Below, piece after piece: positions 49,779-59,208 of a stretch of DNA of 64,000 nucleotides. Source of the stretch: Phycisphaerales bacterium UBA1845 (GTDB taxonomy: Bacteria; Planctomycetota; Phycisphaerae; UBA1845); assembly GCA_002338715.1 (NCBI GenBank), contig DDIR01000066.1, positions 46,411 to 110,410 on the forward strand, written 5' to 3'. Below the pieces are notes generated by a model, which was given only the letters and a program-made list of their open reading frames with translations, did not search any database and had not been told where the DNA came from. The translations under genes and the position numbers were made by a program. The stretch's first letter is position 1. Each line of letters starts with the position of its first letter.

Positions 49779-51155
49779 ATGCGCCTTTTGCATTTGATAG
49801 CGGTCGTGTTTCTTGCATTTTCCGGATGCAGCAAGGGCGATGATGTTGAGCCCGTGGCCAAGGCGGAGAGCGCGGTGCAAGATCCGCCCGCGAAGGAAGT
49901 GGCGGCTGAGCCTGGCGTCGTTCGACCCCTTCCCGAAGGTGCAACCCGCCACAAGCTCGAAAACGGGCTGACTTACATCCTCTACCCGACGAATAAAGCA
50001 AAGCACATCGCGCTGGATGTCTTGTTCGGTGTGGGCGGTTCGCATGATCCCGAGGGCAAGTCGGGTCTGTCGCATCTGGTTGAGCACATTTATGTGACCG
50101 CAGAGGCGGGCAAGGAACCATCGCGTACCGTGCATCAGTACATGCAGCGTTATCCGCTCGGCTGGAATGCGCAGACGGGCGACGACTACACGATCATCGC
50201 GACGGTGTTTGAGAAAGATCGGTTGGCGAACGAGATCGAAGATGCAGCCGCCCGGATGGGATTCTTGAATCCGACGCAAGCCGACCTTGATCGCGAAGTT
50301 CCGCGACTGTTGGAAGAAGTGGGAAACATGTTTGGCGGATTTCCGCAGTTGGCAGTGATGAATCACGCCCGCGACAACCTTTTTCCATCGACGACCGGTC
50401 ACCGCAAAGGTGGCGTGCCTGAACAGGTGAAGTTGATCGGGCTCAACGATGTGATCCATTGGTGGCTGGATCACTACAAACCGTCGAATGCGTTGATCGT
50501 GTTGGCCGGCGACTTCGATGCGGATGAGGCGAAGGGGCTCATCGAAAAGCACTTCGGGGACATACCGGCTGGCAACGTTCCGATTGTCGTGGATCAGCCC
50601 GGACCGGCCAAGGTTGGCGCGATTCACACGATCGCAATCACGCCGAAGATGCCGGGTGCAAAACCCTATGCGGGGATCGCGTTTGCCGCACCGATGCCGA
50701 ACGACACGCACTATGCGGCTTGTCTGGTGATCGTCAGTCGCATGTTTCAAAACGTGATGGCCAGCGGGACGCAAGTGATGTTCAGTCCGGTCGACGATCC
50801 AGCCGTCATTTCGATTTCCGCACCGTTGCAACCTGACAAGTCGGACGAGGAATCGATCGCAGCGCTCCGCGTCATGCTGGATGCGGCGATCAAGAAACCG
50901 CTGACACCCATGGAAACGCAGTTAACCAAAAAGATGCTCGGGATGATTCTGAGGATGGTCGAGTTTCCACGCCAGATGTTCCAGGGGAATCTGTACGGCG
51001 TCGCGTATTCGATTGGCCGCTGCGAGCAGCTGCAGGTTGATTCGGCGAATCTCGCAAAAGCACTCGATGCTTTGACGGACAAAGACATTCAAGCGGCTGC
51101 CAAGGCGATTTTCGACGCTAAGAAGCAAGTTGCGGTGGTGGTTAAGCCCAACTAA
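49779..51155 (+). CDS. M16 family (insulinase-like) peptidase lipoprotein
   Basis: A 458-residue protein starting at the ATG at 49779. It has a lipoprotein signal (FLAFSGC). The inverted zinc motif H-x-x-E-H is in SGLSHLVEHIYVTAEAG (near residue 105). The family end of the first half is DLDREVPRLLEEVGNMFGGF, and the second half (LILRMVEFPRQMFQGNLYGV) resembles the non-catalytic half. RHKLENGLTYILYPTNKAKH is the usual start. Such proteins work as single-chain or paired halves in the periplasm. No adjacent inactive partner is present, and the chain is of single-unit length. Confidence 0.9.
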   Translation: MRLLHLIAVVFLAFSGCSKGDDVEPVAKAESAVQDPPAKEVAAEPGVVRPLPEGATRHKLENGLTYILYPTNKAKHIALDVLFGVGGSHDPEGKSGLSHLVEHIYVTAEAGKEPSRTVHQYMQRYPLGWNAQTGDDYTIIATVFEKDRLANEIEDAAARMGFLNPTQADLDREVPRLLEEVGNMFGGFPQLAVMNHARDNLFPSTTGHRKGGVPEQVKLIGLNDVIHWWLDHYKPSNALIVLAGDFDADEAKGLIEKHFGDIPAGNVPIVVDQPGPAKVGAIHTIAITPKMPGAKPYAGIAFAAPMPNDTHYAACLVIVSRMFQNVMASGTQVMFSPVDDPAVISISAPLQPDKSDEESIAALRVMLDAAIKKPLTPMETQLTKKMLGMILRMVEFPRQMFQGNLYGVAYSIGRCEQLQVDSANLAKALDALTDKDIQAAAKAIFDAKKQVAVVVKPN

Positions 51156-51197
51156 TCGCATGCGTTTGTTCCGGGCCGGCATTCTTATGATTGGAGA

Positions 51198-52166
51198 ATG
51201 ATGATGCGCATTGTTTGTAACTTTCGGGGGCTGGGAATGGCGGCGCTGTTTGCGTTGGTCTCGACGGTCGGATGCACTGTACCGCCGTCTGGCAATGGTG
51301 GTGATGGCAACGGGAATGGTTCGGGCGACGTTTGCACGAACGGTTTCGACAACATGGACACCAACGGGATTTGTACGAACGGTGTCGGCAATGACGATAT
51401 GGGCGGCGATTCTTCGGATGGTGGCGACGCAGGTGATGGGCCATTTCGATTGACGTTGACGCTGCGTGGCGATGGCGACACGGAAGGGATGACGGTGTAT
51501 CGCGTCATCGATTCGGTTGCGTACACGCGCGAGAATGCGCCATACTCCAACTTCAATCTATCGATCGGCGTTTCCAGCAGCAGCGATCCGGATGTGCGGG
51601 AAGTCATGATTCAGAAAGGGCAGACGGTGACGCTGATCGCCGTTGAAGCCCGGGGCGTGATTTCCGCACTGCCGCTCAACGATGACGCCAATCTGACGTC
51701 GCCGTTTAACCATGAGTTCTCCAAGTTTGAAGGTGATGTTGGAAGCATGCCCGAAGAGGGCGTGGCCGTCATTGAGATGAATTCTGACAAGGACGTGACA
51801 GCCGTCTTCAAGAGCATGCCCACCGTGAGCATCGTCAAGTCGGATGAAGTCAAGCCGCAACTGACGGGCGGATGCTATGACTTGACCATCGATGCGCCCG
51901 AGCGATTGGGCCGGCCCGGCGACAGCGACATCAGCGGAATGACCAACGACGTGTGCAACGCTCGGTCGGGTGGACAGGTCAAAACGGGTACGATGATCAC
52001 GCTCAATGCCAAGGACACGAACGGCTGCGATGTCGTCAGCGGCGATTGTTCGGAGATGTTCGATCGGTGGGACGGCGATGCGGCATCGTGCGGTTCAAAT
52101 CGCGAATGCACGTTTGAAGTGATGGATGACGCGAATGTTGAGGCTATCTGGCGCGACGAGTCGTAG
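51198..52166 (+). CDS. Lipoprotein with Gly/Asn linker and InlB-B-like modules
   Basis: A 322-residue protein starting at one of three successive ATGs (51198, 51201, 51204), with GGAG just upstream. The lipobox is VSTVGC. A low-complexity linker follows (GNGGDGNGNGSGD, later DMGGDSSDGGDAGDG), with three cysteines between (VCTNGFDNMDTNGICTNG). The rest is beta-rich and shows a phrase of the divergent InlB B-repeat: AVIEMNSDKDVTAVFKSMPT, and near the end CTFEVMDDANVEAIWRDE. These repeats are common in surface proteins and are not enzymatic. It is followed by comM after about 100 bases. Confidence 0.72.
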   Translation: MMMRIVCNFRGLGMAALFALVSTVGCTVPPSGNGGDGNGNGSGDVCTNGFDNMDTNGICTNGVGNDDMGGDSSDGGDAGDGPFRLTLTLRGDGDTEGMTVYRVIDSVAYTRENAPYSNFNLSIGVSSSSDPDVREVMIQKGQTVTLIAVEARGVISALPLNDDANLTSPFNHEFSKFEGDVGSMPEEGVAVIEMNSDKDVTAVFKSMPTVSIVKSDEVKPQLTGGCYDLTIDAPERLGRPGDSDISGMTNDVCNARSGGQVKTGTMITLNAKDTNGCDVVSGDCSEMFDRWDGDAASCGSNRECTFEVMDDANVEAIWRDES

Positions 52167-52263
52167 AATGTGGTAAACTAAGTGCAGTTGGCGTAACATA
52201 GCTGTGTCTTAGATCAACTAATCCAAATGGCGGTCGGGCCATTTCAGCATAAGAATCGGTTCG

Positions 52264-53793
52264 ATGATTGCCCGACTTAATAGCGTGGCATTCTGCGGCA
52301 TTCAGGCAGAGCCCGTCGAAGTGGAAGTTGACATCGCGTCGCGCGGGTTTGCGGCTGCGACGATCGTTGGCCTTCCCGATGCAGCCGTCAAAGAAAGCGT
52401 CGAGCGCGTCCGCAGCGCGATGCACAACAGCGGCTACGATTTCCCCCGTCACAAAACGGTGGTGAACCTCGCGCCGGCAGACCTTCGCAAGGAGGGGCCG
52501 GTGTTCGACTTGCCGATGGCACTGGGGATTATCTTCGCGTCAGGCAGCGTCGTTCCCGAACTGACGGATGCATATCTGGTTACCGGCGAGTTGGCGCTCG
52601 ATGGTCGTGTTCGGCCGATGCGTGGGGCGCTGTCGGTGGCGCTTCTGGTCAAGGCGCTGGGACTGCGCGGTCTGGTGTTGCCGGCTGACAACGCGGAAGA
52701 AGCTGCGGTTGTCGACGGTGTGGAGATCATTCCCGTTTCGTCGCTGACCGAAGCCGTCGGTTTTCTTTCCGGTCAACTTCCCATCGATCCCGTTTTCGTT
52801 GATCCGTATGACGCGCTGAAAAAGCTATCGCGATACGACGTCGATTTCAGCGACGTGCGCGGGCAGGATCATGTCAAACGCGCGCTGACCATCGCAGCGG
52901 CTGGCGGGCACAATGTGCTTTTGCTCGGTCCACCCGGATCGGGCAAGACGATGTTGGCCAAGCGCCTGCCAACAATACTACCGCAATTGACGCTGACAGA
53001 ATCGCTGGAGACGACACGGATTCATTCGGTGTCGGGTGAACTGCGGCGCGGTGAGGCGCTGTTGGCGACGCGGCCCGTGCGTGCGCCGCATCATTCGGCG
53101 AGTACTGCCGCCTTGGTTGGCGGTGGTACGATTCCGCAGGCCGGCGAGGTTTCACTTGCGCACCATGGCGTGCTTTTTCTCGACGAGTTTCCGGAGTTCA
53201 ATCGCACATCGCTCGAAGCGCTGCGTCAGCCGCTTGAAGATGGCGAGGTCACGATCGCCCGGGCGCACACGACGGCAGTCTTTCCGGCATCGTTCATGCT
53301 GGTGGCGGCGATGAACCCGTGCCCGTGCGGGTACTTCACCGATCCGCGCAAGCCGTGCAAATGCAGCCCGCCGCAGATTGATAAGTACCTTGCCCGGATC
53401 AGCGGGCCTTTGATCGACCGCATCGACATCCACGTCGAAGTGCCAGCCGTCCCCTTCTCGCAACTGCGAAACGAGCGCGACGGAACGCCATCAAGCGAAT
53501 TGCGCGGGCAGGTGATGTCGGCCCGCGCCGCCCAGCAGAATCGCTTTACAGACAACGGTACCATGATCAACGCGCGCATGAGTTCAAAGCAACTGCGCAC
53601 GCACTGCAAGATTGACGCAACGTCAGAGCAGATACTCAAGCAGGCGATGAATGAATTGGGATTGTCCGCCCGAGCCCACGATAAGATTCTGCGCGTGGCC
53701 AGAACGATCGCCGATCTGGCCGAAAGCGCCGACATCCGTGCCGAACACATCTCCGAGGCCATCCACTACCGCCGGCTGGATCGGCAGTTGTAG
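52264..53793 (+). CDS. comM: ComM/YifB-type Mg-chelatase-like AAA+ ATPase
   Basis: A 509-residue AAA+ protein. The N-terminal ChlI-like domain (AEPVEVEVDIASRGFAAATI, LADRDG region PADLRKEGPVFDLPMAL) is followed by the ATPase with Walker A LLLGPPGSGKTMLAKRLPTI (near residue 220) and Walker B LFLDEFPEFNRTSLEALRQP. Then come the Cys-rich MNPCPCGYFTDPRKPC and the C-terminal domain RVARTIADLAESADIRAEHI. ComM is a hexameric helicase that helps branch migration in natural transformation. comM is a known insertion target in some bacteria. A diverged copy of its 3' end lies 1.7 kb downstream. Confidence 0.95.
   Translation: MIARLNSVAFCGIQAEPVEVEVDIASRGFAAATIVGLPDAAVKESVERVRSAMHNSGYDFPRHKTVVNLAPADLRKEGPVFDLPMALGIIFASGSVVPELTDAYLVTGELALDGRVRPMRGALSVALLVKALGLRGLVLPADNAEEAAVVDGVEIIPVSSLTEAVGFLSGQLPIDPVFVDPYDALKKLSRYDVDFSDVRGQDHVKRALTIAAAGGHNVLLLGPPGSGKTMLAKRLPTILPQLTLTESLETTRIHSVSGELRRGEALLATRPVRAPHHSASTAALVGGGTIPQAGEVSLAHHGVLFLDEFPEFNRTSLEALRQPLEDGEVTIARAHTTAVFPASFMLVAAMNPCPCGYFTDPRKPCKCSPPQIDKYLARISGPLIDRIDIHVEVPAVPFSQLRNERDGTPSSELRGQVMSARAAQQNRFTDNGTMINARMSSKQLRTHCKIDATSEQILKQAMNELGLSARAHDKILRVARTIADLAESADIRAEHISEAIHYRRLDRQL
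53777..53793 (+). repeat. 17-base direct repeat at the comM stop (left copy)
   Basis: TGGATCGGCAGTTGTAG occurs here, ending on the comM stop codon, and again at 55487-55503. Beyond the 17 bases the two copies agree in most of the preceding 31 bases. It may be an attachment-site duplication. Confidence 0.7.
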
Positions 53794-53838
53794 CTATTAC
53801 GCCTGCTGCGGAATCAAATGTCATTAGAGGATGACTGC

Positions 53839-54753
53839 CTATCTCCTTCGCCGGCTCGCGACGAAGACCGTTCCCAGCCCAAGCAAGAGTGCCGTTGCGG
53901 GTTCAGGGACATACTGTGTCACAAACACCTGGTCGTCACCAGCAAACGATGAAACGTACTCAGGGTCGGTTGTGAAAAAAGCTGGACTCTGCGAACTGCT
54001 TCCCACGATCAGCCGACCATCGCTGGTTAGGAACATATCGTCAGCATAAGTGTGCGCTACGCTTGACAGAAGTTGTCCCGTATCGCCGTTCAGTTTCATG
54101 AGTTGAAATTGAGCGCCCGAGTGGCCGAGCATTGTCACAAAGATATTGTTTGTTGACGGATCGTACTCCACGCCCCTGTTCTCGGTGAAAGTTATGCCAA
54201 CGGGGTCGATGTTACGCACCAGTGAGCCCGAGTTGGTGATCTCTATAAGATCGTTTGAGGTCACAAGTATGAGATTGCCTGATGGAAGGGCTTCGACATC
54301 GTATGTCCCTTCGTTGTGGATCAGAGCCCCAGAAGTTGGACTGCCGACATCAAAACTGACCAGTCCTCCTCCTCCGCCTACGTAGAATTGGTTTTGGTTA
54401 TCGAAAGCGATCTTGCCGTATGAGGAGTTGCCTCCGATGTAATTGGTTGTGTAAGTGAACGTCTGCTGAACATGGCCATTCGCATCCAATGCGAGGACGG
54501 CGAATCCGCTGTCTCGTTCAGCGACAGCATAGAGCAGTCCATCGGGACCGAAGGCCAGTCCCCGAATGTCTTCGGCCAACGGATCCGGTATGGCAACTGA
54601 ATCGACCATTGTTCCGGACGAATCAAAGTGGTTGATCGTATTGGAGGAATAGTGGGTGGTGTAGAAATCGTTGGGGATGAACTCAGATGCCTTCGCGGCC
54701 CCACACGCTACCATGAGAATTCCCACAAGAACCTTTGATTCCAGCTTTCGCAT
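53839..54753 (-). CDS. PEP-CTERM-anchored exported protein, beta-propeller-like
   Basis: A 304-residue protein with a clear ribosome site (AGGGAG nine bases before the ATG) and a signal peptide (VLVGILMVACGAAKAS). The body has short repeats of the kind 'GLAFGPDGLLYAVAERD', 'GKIAFDNQNQFYVGGGGGLV', 'GVEYDPSTNNIFVTMLGHSG' and 'MFLTSDGRLIVGSSSQSPAF', as in NHL/SMP-30-type beta-propellers. It ends in the PEP-CTERM sorting signal VPEPATALLLGLGTVFVASR plus a run of arginines, removed by exosortase in other bacteria. No exosortase is in the window. Base composition is lower in GC than comM and the transporter on either side. It sits inside the interval bounded by the two comM 3' copies. Confidence 0.83.
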   Translation of the reverse strand: MRKLESKVLVGILMVACGAAKASEFIPNDFYTTHYSSNTINHFDSSGTMVDSVAIPDPLAEDIRGLAFGPDGLLYAVAERDSGFAVLALDANGHVQQTFTYTTNYIGGNSSYGKIAFDNQNQFYVGGGGGLVSFDVGSPTSGALIHNEGTYDVEALPSGNLILVTSNDLIEITNSGSLVRNIDPVGITFTENRGVEYDPSTNNIFVTMLGHSGAQFQLMKLNGDTGQLLSSVAHTYADDMFLTSDGRLIVGSSSQSPAFFTTDPEYVSSFAGDDQVFVTQYVPEPATALLLGLGTVFVASRRRR

Positions 54754-55437
54754 CTTTTCTCTCCCTTTCTCAACTCTTTAGGTTTTTGCAGCCATCCACT
54801 CGGGCTCATTGCGCAAGCTCCGTGCTCCAGAAGCCCGCGTGAAGGCTCTGAGACCAAGGTCTGCGCCGCGCAAATAGCGCGCCGGTGAACGATCACACAG
54901 AGCAGCATCTCTCCTCAGCTTCAGACTGCGGCTATTACATAGTGTCTAGATCTACGAATTGATAACCAGCGGGCGGGGCCTCTCTCTCCACCGCTCGAAG
55001 CGTATTCTAGGTCATCCAATGCGCGAAAGTCAATCAGGGAGTTCGCCAATCTGGTGTATTGTTCACGATACCATTCCTTGGCCGTCTCGATCTGCGATTG
55101 TGGTGTTGCCTCGGTTCATTTTGCATCTCGTCCACTTAACACGGACTCACAGAAGGCCGAATTCTATCGCGTTGGTCTAACCATATTGAGCTTGACGTCA
55201 GGCTGGTGGGGAATCCCTTGGGGGGCAATCCACACCTTGCGTGCGCTGGGCTCGAATACGGGACGTGGTTGAGTTGAGTCCGTGTCTGTCACGTTGTGGG
55301 AGATTCGACAGGAAGCCCGCATTGCCGCCTTTGATGGCTGATGTGAGACAGATGTTAGCGCGGTTCGGTTGAGTTGACGCTGTCGCCCACACATCTGCAT
55401 CGGGCTATCACGACTTGCAAACATGATAGCCCGTTGC
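54754..55437. other. Non-coding, lower-GC segment upstream of the PEP-CTERM gene
   Basis: No credible open frame on either strand. It is visibly richer in A and T than the surroundings. Some short direct repeats (GTTGAGTTGA near 55268 and 55370) may be decayed. It could contain the promoter of the PEP-CTERM gene, but no strong one is seen. Confidence 0.5.
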
Positions 55438-55503
55438 GTTGAATTTGACGATCAGCACATCGTCGAGGCCATTCATTATCGGCGTTTGGATCGGCAGTTG
55501 TAG
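55438..55503 (+). pseudogene. Remnant of the comM 3' end (right copy)
   Basis: In frame the segment reads VEFDDQHIVEAIHYRRLDRQ then L and TAG. The last 15 residues before the stop match comM in all but one. At the DNA level 40 of the last 48 bases agree, and nearly all the differences are at third positions, so this is a homologous but diverged copy rather than a recent duplicate. The rest of comM is absent upstream of it. Confidence 0.75.
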
Positions 55504-55645
55504 TCCGTTCGTTGGTGCTGCCCAAATTAATGAGTCACGTCAGAAACCCGCCTTGCCCGATGATAGTCGATTGGTTAGGCTCGCAACTTTGCCCGCATTT
55601 GGGGCGAAGGACATGTTGTCGCACACGCTCGCAAGGTGCAATTCA

Positions 55646-57274
55646 ATGAACGCGATGGTCGTGGGGTTGCTGGCGGACGGTTTGCCGTTTGCGCATCGTC
55701 CGGCGTTGGTTTTGCTTGTGGTGATTACGGCTGGCTTGCTGCTTGGGCGGTTGCGAGTGGGCGGGATGTCGCTTGGACCGTCAGCCGTCATCTTCGTCGC
55801 GCTGGCGGCGGGTAACATCGGTTATCAAGTGCCCGGTTCGATCGGTTCGGTCGGGTTGGTTTTGTTTATCTACTGCGTTGGGCTCAGCGCCGGGCCTTCG
55901 TTCTTCCGAGCCTTTCGTAAGCAGGGGCAGAAGCTTGCGATTGTTGGACTCTGCATCGTTGTCGTCGGTGCGGGGACGACCTGGCTGGCCTCTCGACTGC
56001 TTGGCATTCCCGGGCCGCTGTCGACGGGTATCTTCGCGGGGGCGCTCACAAGCACGCCGGGGTTGGCTGCGGCTGTCGAGGTTGCTCCCGGTGTCGGCGC
56101 GATCAGCGTCGGCTTCAGTCTGGCCTATCCGTTCGGGCTGATCTGCGTGATCGCCTTCGTCCATCTTTATCCGCGAATCATCGGCGCCGATCTCGGCAAA
56201 CTCGGGCGCGACGCCGAAGCACGCGATGCCGACAACCACCGCATCGAACGCATCCTCGTCAAGATTCGCAACCCGGCTGTCATAGGCCGCAAACTTTCCG
56301 AACTCAGCTTCATCTCCGACTACAACTGCCAGGTCTCACGATTGCTCTCGGACCACAAGCTCGTGCCCGTGCCAGCCGACCTGGTTTTGGAAGAAGGGCA
56401 GAGTCTGTTGGTCATCGCCCGCCGGTTCAGGCTAGCCCCCGTGATCCAACTGCTTGGCGAGGTCGACGAGCGCACCGGCATGATCGCCATGACGCAGGAC
56501 CAGAGCATGCACATCGTCGTCAGCGATCGCCGCATCGTCGGCAAGACGCTCTATGAACTCAACCTGCGGTCGCAGTTCGGCGTCACCGTCACCCGCATCA
56601 TGCGCCACGACCTCGAGTTCGTACCGCGACTAGCCGACCGGATCGAATACGGCGACATGCTCAACGTCGTCGGCGAGCACGAAGACCTCGAACGGTTCGC
56701 CGAGTATGCCGGGCATCGGGCGCACACCTTTGACGAGACCGACCTCGTGTCGCTGGGCGTGGGGATTGGTGCGGGTGTCGCGCTGGGCGTTGTGCAGATC
56801 GGCGTCGGGTCGCAGCACATGGCCCTCGGTCTGACGGGCGGTCCGCTGCTGGTGGCGCTGATTCTGGGTCACCTCGGAAAGCTCGGACCGATCAAGGGGC
56901 ACATCCCGCGTGCGTCGCGCCTGCTGCTGACGGACATTGGTCTGGTGCTGCTGCTCGCCGACGCCGGTGTGGGCGCCGGGGCTGCGATCGGCGGCGTGCT
57001 GCGCGAGTACGGTGTGATGATGTGTTTAGCCGCGACGGCTGTCGCGATTTTGCCGATGATCGTCGGCGCGCTCGTGGGGGTGTACGCGCTGCGGTTACCG
57101 ATCATTCAACTCCTGGGCGGAATCTGCGGAGGGATGACCTCCACGCCAGGCATAGGAGCGCTGACAGCCAGCACCGGCTCAGAAGCGCCAGTCATAAGCT
57201 ACGCCGCCGCCTACCCGGTAGCGCTGGTCCTGATGACGGTGCTTGTGCGGGTGTTGTTGGCGCTGTTGGGGTGA
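55646..57274 (+). CDS. AAE-family (AspT/YidE-like) transporter with two TrkA-C domains
   Basis: A 542-residue protein, ATG at 55646 (or 55655). Two hydrophobic halves, each with five or so helices, carry the duplicated Asp-Al_Ex domain: GPSAVIFVALAAGNIGYQVP, FAGALTSTPGLAAAVEVAPG and, in the second half, GGICGGMTSTPGIGALTAST. The S-T-P-G motif appears in both. Between them lie two RCK_C/TrkA-C domains (RNPAVIGRKLSELSFISDYN, DRRIVGKTLYELNLRSQFGV). Known members exchange aspartate for alanine, but most are of unknown substrate. Upstream of the ATG the frame runs through the comM remnant in a different phase and is not coding. Confidence 0.9.
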   Translation: MNAMVVGLLADGLPFAHRPALVLLVVITAGLLLGRLRVGGMSLGPSAVIFVALAAGNIGYQVPGSIGSVGLVLFIYCVGLSAGPSFFRAFRKQGQKLAIVGLCIVVVGAGTTWLASRLLGIPGPLSTGIFAGALTSTPGLAAAVEVAPGVGAISVGFSLAYPFGLICVIAFVHLYPRIIGADLGKLGRDAEARDADNHRIERILVKIRNPAVIGRKLSELSFISDYNCQVSRLLSDHKLVPVPADLVLEEGQSLLVIARRFRLAPVIQLLGEVDERTGMIAMTQDQSMHIVVSDRRIVGKTLYELNLRSQFGVTVTRIMRHDLEFVPRLADRIEYGDMLNVVGEHEDLERFAEYAGHRAHTFDETDLVSLGVGIGAGVALGVVQIGVGSQHMALGLTGGPLLVALILGHLGKLGPIKGHIPRASRLLLTDIGLVLLLADAGVGAGAAIGGVLREYGVMMCLAATAVAILPMIVGALVGVYALRLPIIQLLGGICGGMTSTPGIGALTASTGSEAPVISYAAAYPVALVLMTVLVRVLLALLG

Positions 57275-57281
57275 GGCCCAT

Positions 57282-58757
57282 CTAGGGAGAAAGCGCATAC
57301 ATGGTTTGAAGGAGCGCAAAGTCCTGGAGGTCTACATCATTATCTTCGTCAATGTCGAATACGGCACGGCAGGTGTCGCGACAGACGAATGGCGTAGGTA
57401 AGGACAATGGATTTGGTCCGGCTAGGCACGTAAAGAAACCTGCGTAGTCGTTGGCGTCGACAGAGCCATCTCTGTTGAAGTCTCCTTTGCTGAACAACTC
57501 GCAGTCATCAGGTGTGCCATTGAGGTCGCAGTCAATGTCGCACTCATCGGGTATCTGATTGTTGTTGCAATCTGAACTTGTTCCGAGGCTGACATCCGTT
57601 AGGTCAGAAATGTTGTTCGCGTTGCAGTCCGGCGCAATCCTGAAAGCATTGCTGCTGTAGAAACCGACCACAAAGACATTGCCGGCTGAATCGACGGCGA
57701 CGTCTCCAGGAAACCCGAGCCCATTGCCCACGCCGTCTCCAGTCTTATCAATTATTTCTCTAATGACGCCTTCCGGTGTTATCTTGAACACGTTGTTGGT
57801 TACCCGGCCGGATACATACGCATTGCCAATCATGTCCGTCGCCACACTCACCGGAGCGCTCAAAAGATTAAAGTCTCCGGTGATTGGCAGCACGACATCT
57901 CCCAAACTGTTTATGATTTCAGTCTTCGTTCCGTCGGGGGCTACACGAAATGCGTTGTTGCTAGTTTCACCTGTGACGTAAAGATTGTCCCAACGATCCA
58001 CGACAATCTTGCGAACGCCCCCAAGCGCGTGCCCATTCCCATCGCCAGATGAGTCCATGACCAGGGTGACGTCTCCCGTCGGGGTTATCTTCAAAACGAT
58101 GCTGTTGATCTGGCCTCCCACATACACATTTCCATGAGAATCCACTGCGATGCCACCGGCGGCGAGGAGTCCATTTCCCATACCGTCCCCAGCCGGACCA
58201 ACGAGGAGATTGACGGCGCCGGTCGGTCCAATCTTAAAAGCATTGCCGCTCAGGACTCCCGTCACGAATACCCTACCCGCGTCGTCGGTTGCGACGCGTC
58301 TTGGATAACGCAATGTGTGGCCCAGCCCATCGCCCGACTCATCGATAATCTCAGTCACCAGGCCTTCAGGGGTAATCTTAAATGCGTTGGAACTGATTGT
58401 GCCAGTGACGTATACGTTTCCGTCTCCATCCACGCAGATACCGTCAGCGTTGATAAGACTATTGCCCAAACCATCTCCTGCCATGTCAATGATCTGTTCG
58501 ATCGTCCCATCTGGGGTAATTCGAAAGGCGTTGTCGCTGACGAAGCCAGCGACGTAAGCGTTTCCATGCATATCGATCGCAACACCAAATGGGGAACTAA
58601 GCCCGTGCCCAATCCCGTCGCCGCATCCGTCGATGACTTCAGTAATAAGCGTTTGTGCATGTGCGCCATCGGAATGGATGAGGAGCGCCAAGGACAACGT
58701 CAAAAACGCACATCCAATTGTTCCCAGTCGTGTCGCGAAGTTGAGTGCAGTTTCCAT
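57282..58757 (-). CDS. Exported NHL-like beta-propeller protein with dockerin-like tail
   Basis: A 491-residue protein with a signal peptide (FLTLSLALLIHSDGAHAQ). Seven or so repeats of about 55 residues contain the phrase 'GIAVDSHGNVYVGGQINSIV' and 'SNAFKITPEG', with 'GDGLGN' spacers, which is the pattern of NHL/SBBP beta-propellers. The last 120 residues are the Cys-rich linker (DCNNNQIPDECDIDCDLN) and two EF-like dockerin segments (GDFNRDGSVDANDYAGFFTC, FDIDEDNDVDLQDFALLQTM). It is probably an exported structural or binding protein. It converges with the transporter gene with only seven bases between stops. Confidence 0.88.
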   Translation of the reverse strand: METALNFATRLGTIGCAFLTLSLALLIHSDGAHAQTLITEVIDGCGDGIGHGLSSPFGVAIDMHGNAYVAGFVSDNAFRITPDGTIEQIIDMAGDGLGNSLINADGICVDGDGNVYVTGTISSNAFKITPEGLVTEIIDESGDGLGHTLRYPRRVATDDAGRVFVTGVLSGNAFKIGPTGAVNLLVGPAGDGMGNGLLAAGGIAVDSHGNVYVGGQINSIVLKITPTGDVTLVMDSSGDGNGHALGGVRKIVVDRWDNLYVTGETSNNAFRVAPDGTKTEIINSLGDVVLPITGDFNLLSAPVSVATDMIGNAYVSGRVTNNVFKITPEGVIREIIDKTGDGVGNGLGFPGDVAVDSAGNVFVVGFYSSNAFRIAPDCNANNISDLTDVSLGTSSDCNNNQIPDECDIDCDLNGTPDDCELFSKGDFNRDGSVDANDYAGFFTCLAGPNPLSLPTPFVCRDTCRAVFDIDEDNDVDLQDFALLQTMYALSP

Positions 58758-59208
58758 GTCGTCTTCTCAATTAACCATTGTCGGCGAACAAGTAACTTGA
58801 GGTTGCGCTTGCTGTCTTTTTAGATTCGCAGGAATCACCCGCGGATCGATGTCGGTCTCCAGGTTAAGACAATCTGGGATCAGACCACTCCCACAGGTCA
58901 AGTCTCACTTGCTGGCGAAATCTTACACGCGATGCCGCTTTTCTTGCTTCTCTGGCGGAGAATTCGGCACTGAAATACAGTGAGAGTTCGAAGACTGAGG
59001 AGCGCCATAGTCTTTTTCACTCTTTCTGTTCAGACGGTCCGACTGAGCTGGCGGCAATGGTAATCCTTGAATCCCTCGGACTACGCATGTTTGGATAACG
59101 CCTCTCATCACTGGTACCATGTCCAACAACCGTGCTCGGAGCAGCCGAATTCAAAGCGGCCGGTTGATGGTTTGGTTCACCAGTACATACGATTGCGGAG
59201 AACGACAG
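58758..59208. other. Intergenic region, nothing recognised
   Basis: About 450 bases upstream of both flanking genes, which read away from each other. No convincing open frame, RNA or strong promoter was found; it should contain two divergent promoters. Confidence 0.5.

Noticed and set aside
49389-50831. 480-residue minus-strand open frame across the end of the SGNH gene and the M16 gene
   Set aside because: It covers parts of two genuine genes and the gap between them and has no signal, domain or ribosome site.
55439-55645. Upstream extension of the AAE transporter frame
   Set aside because: It reads the comM remnant in another phase and has no membrane character; the transporter starts at 55646.
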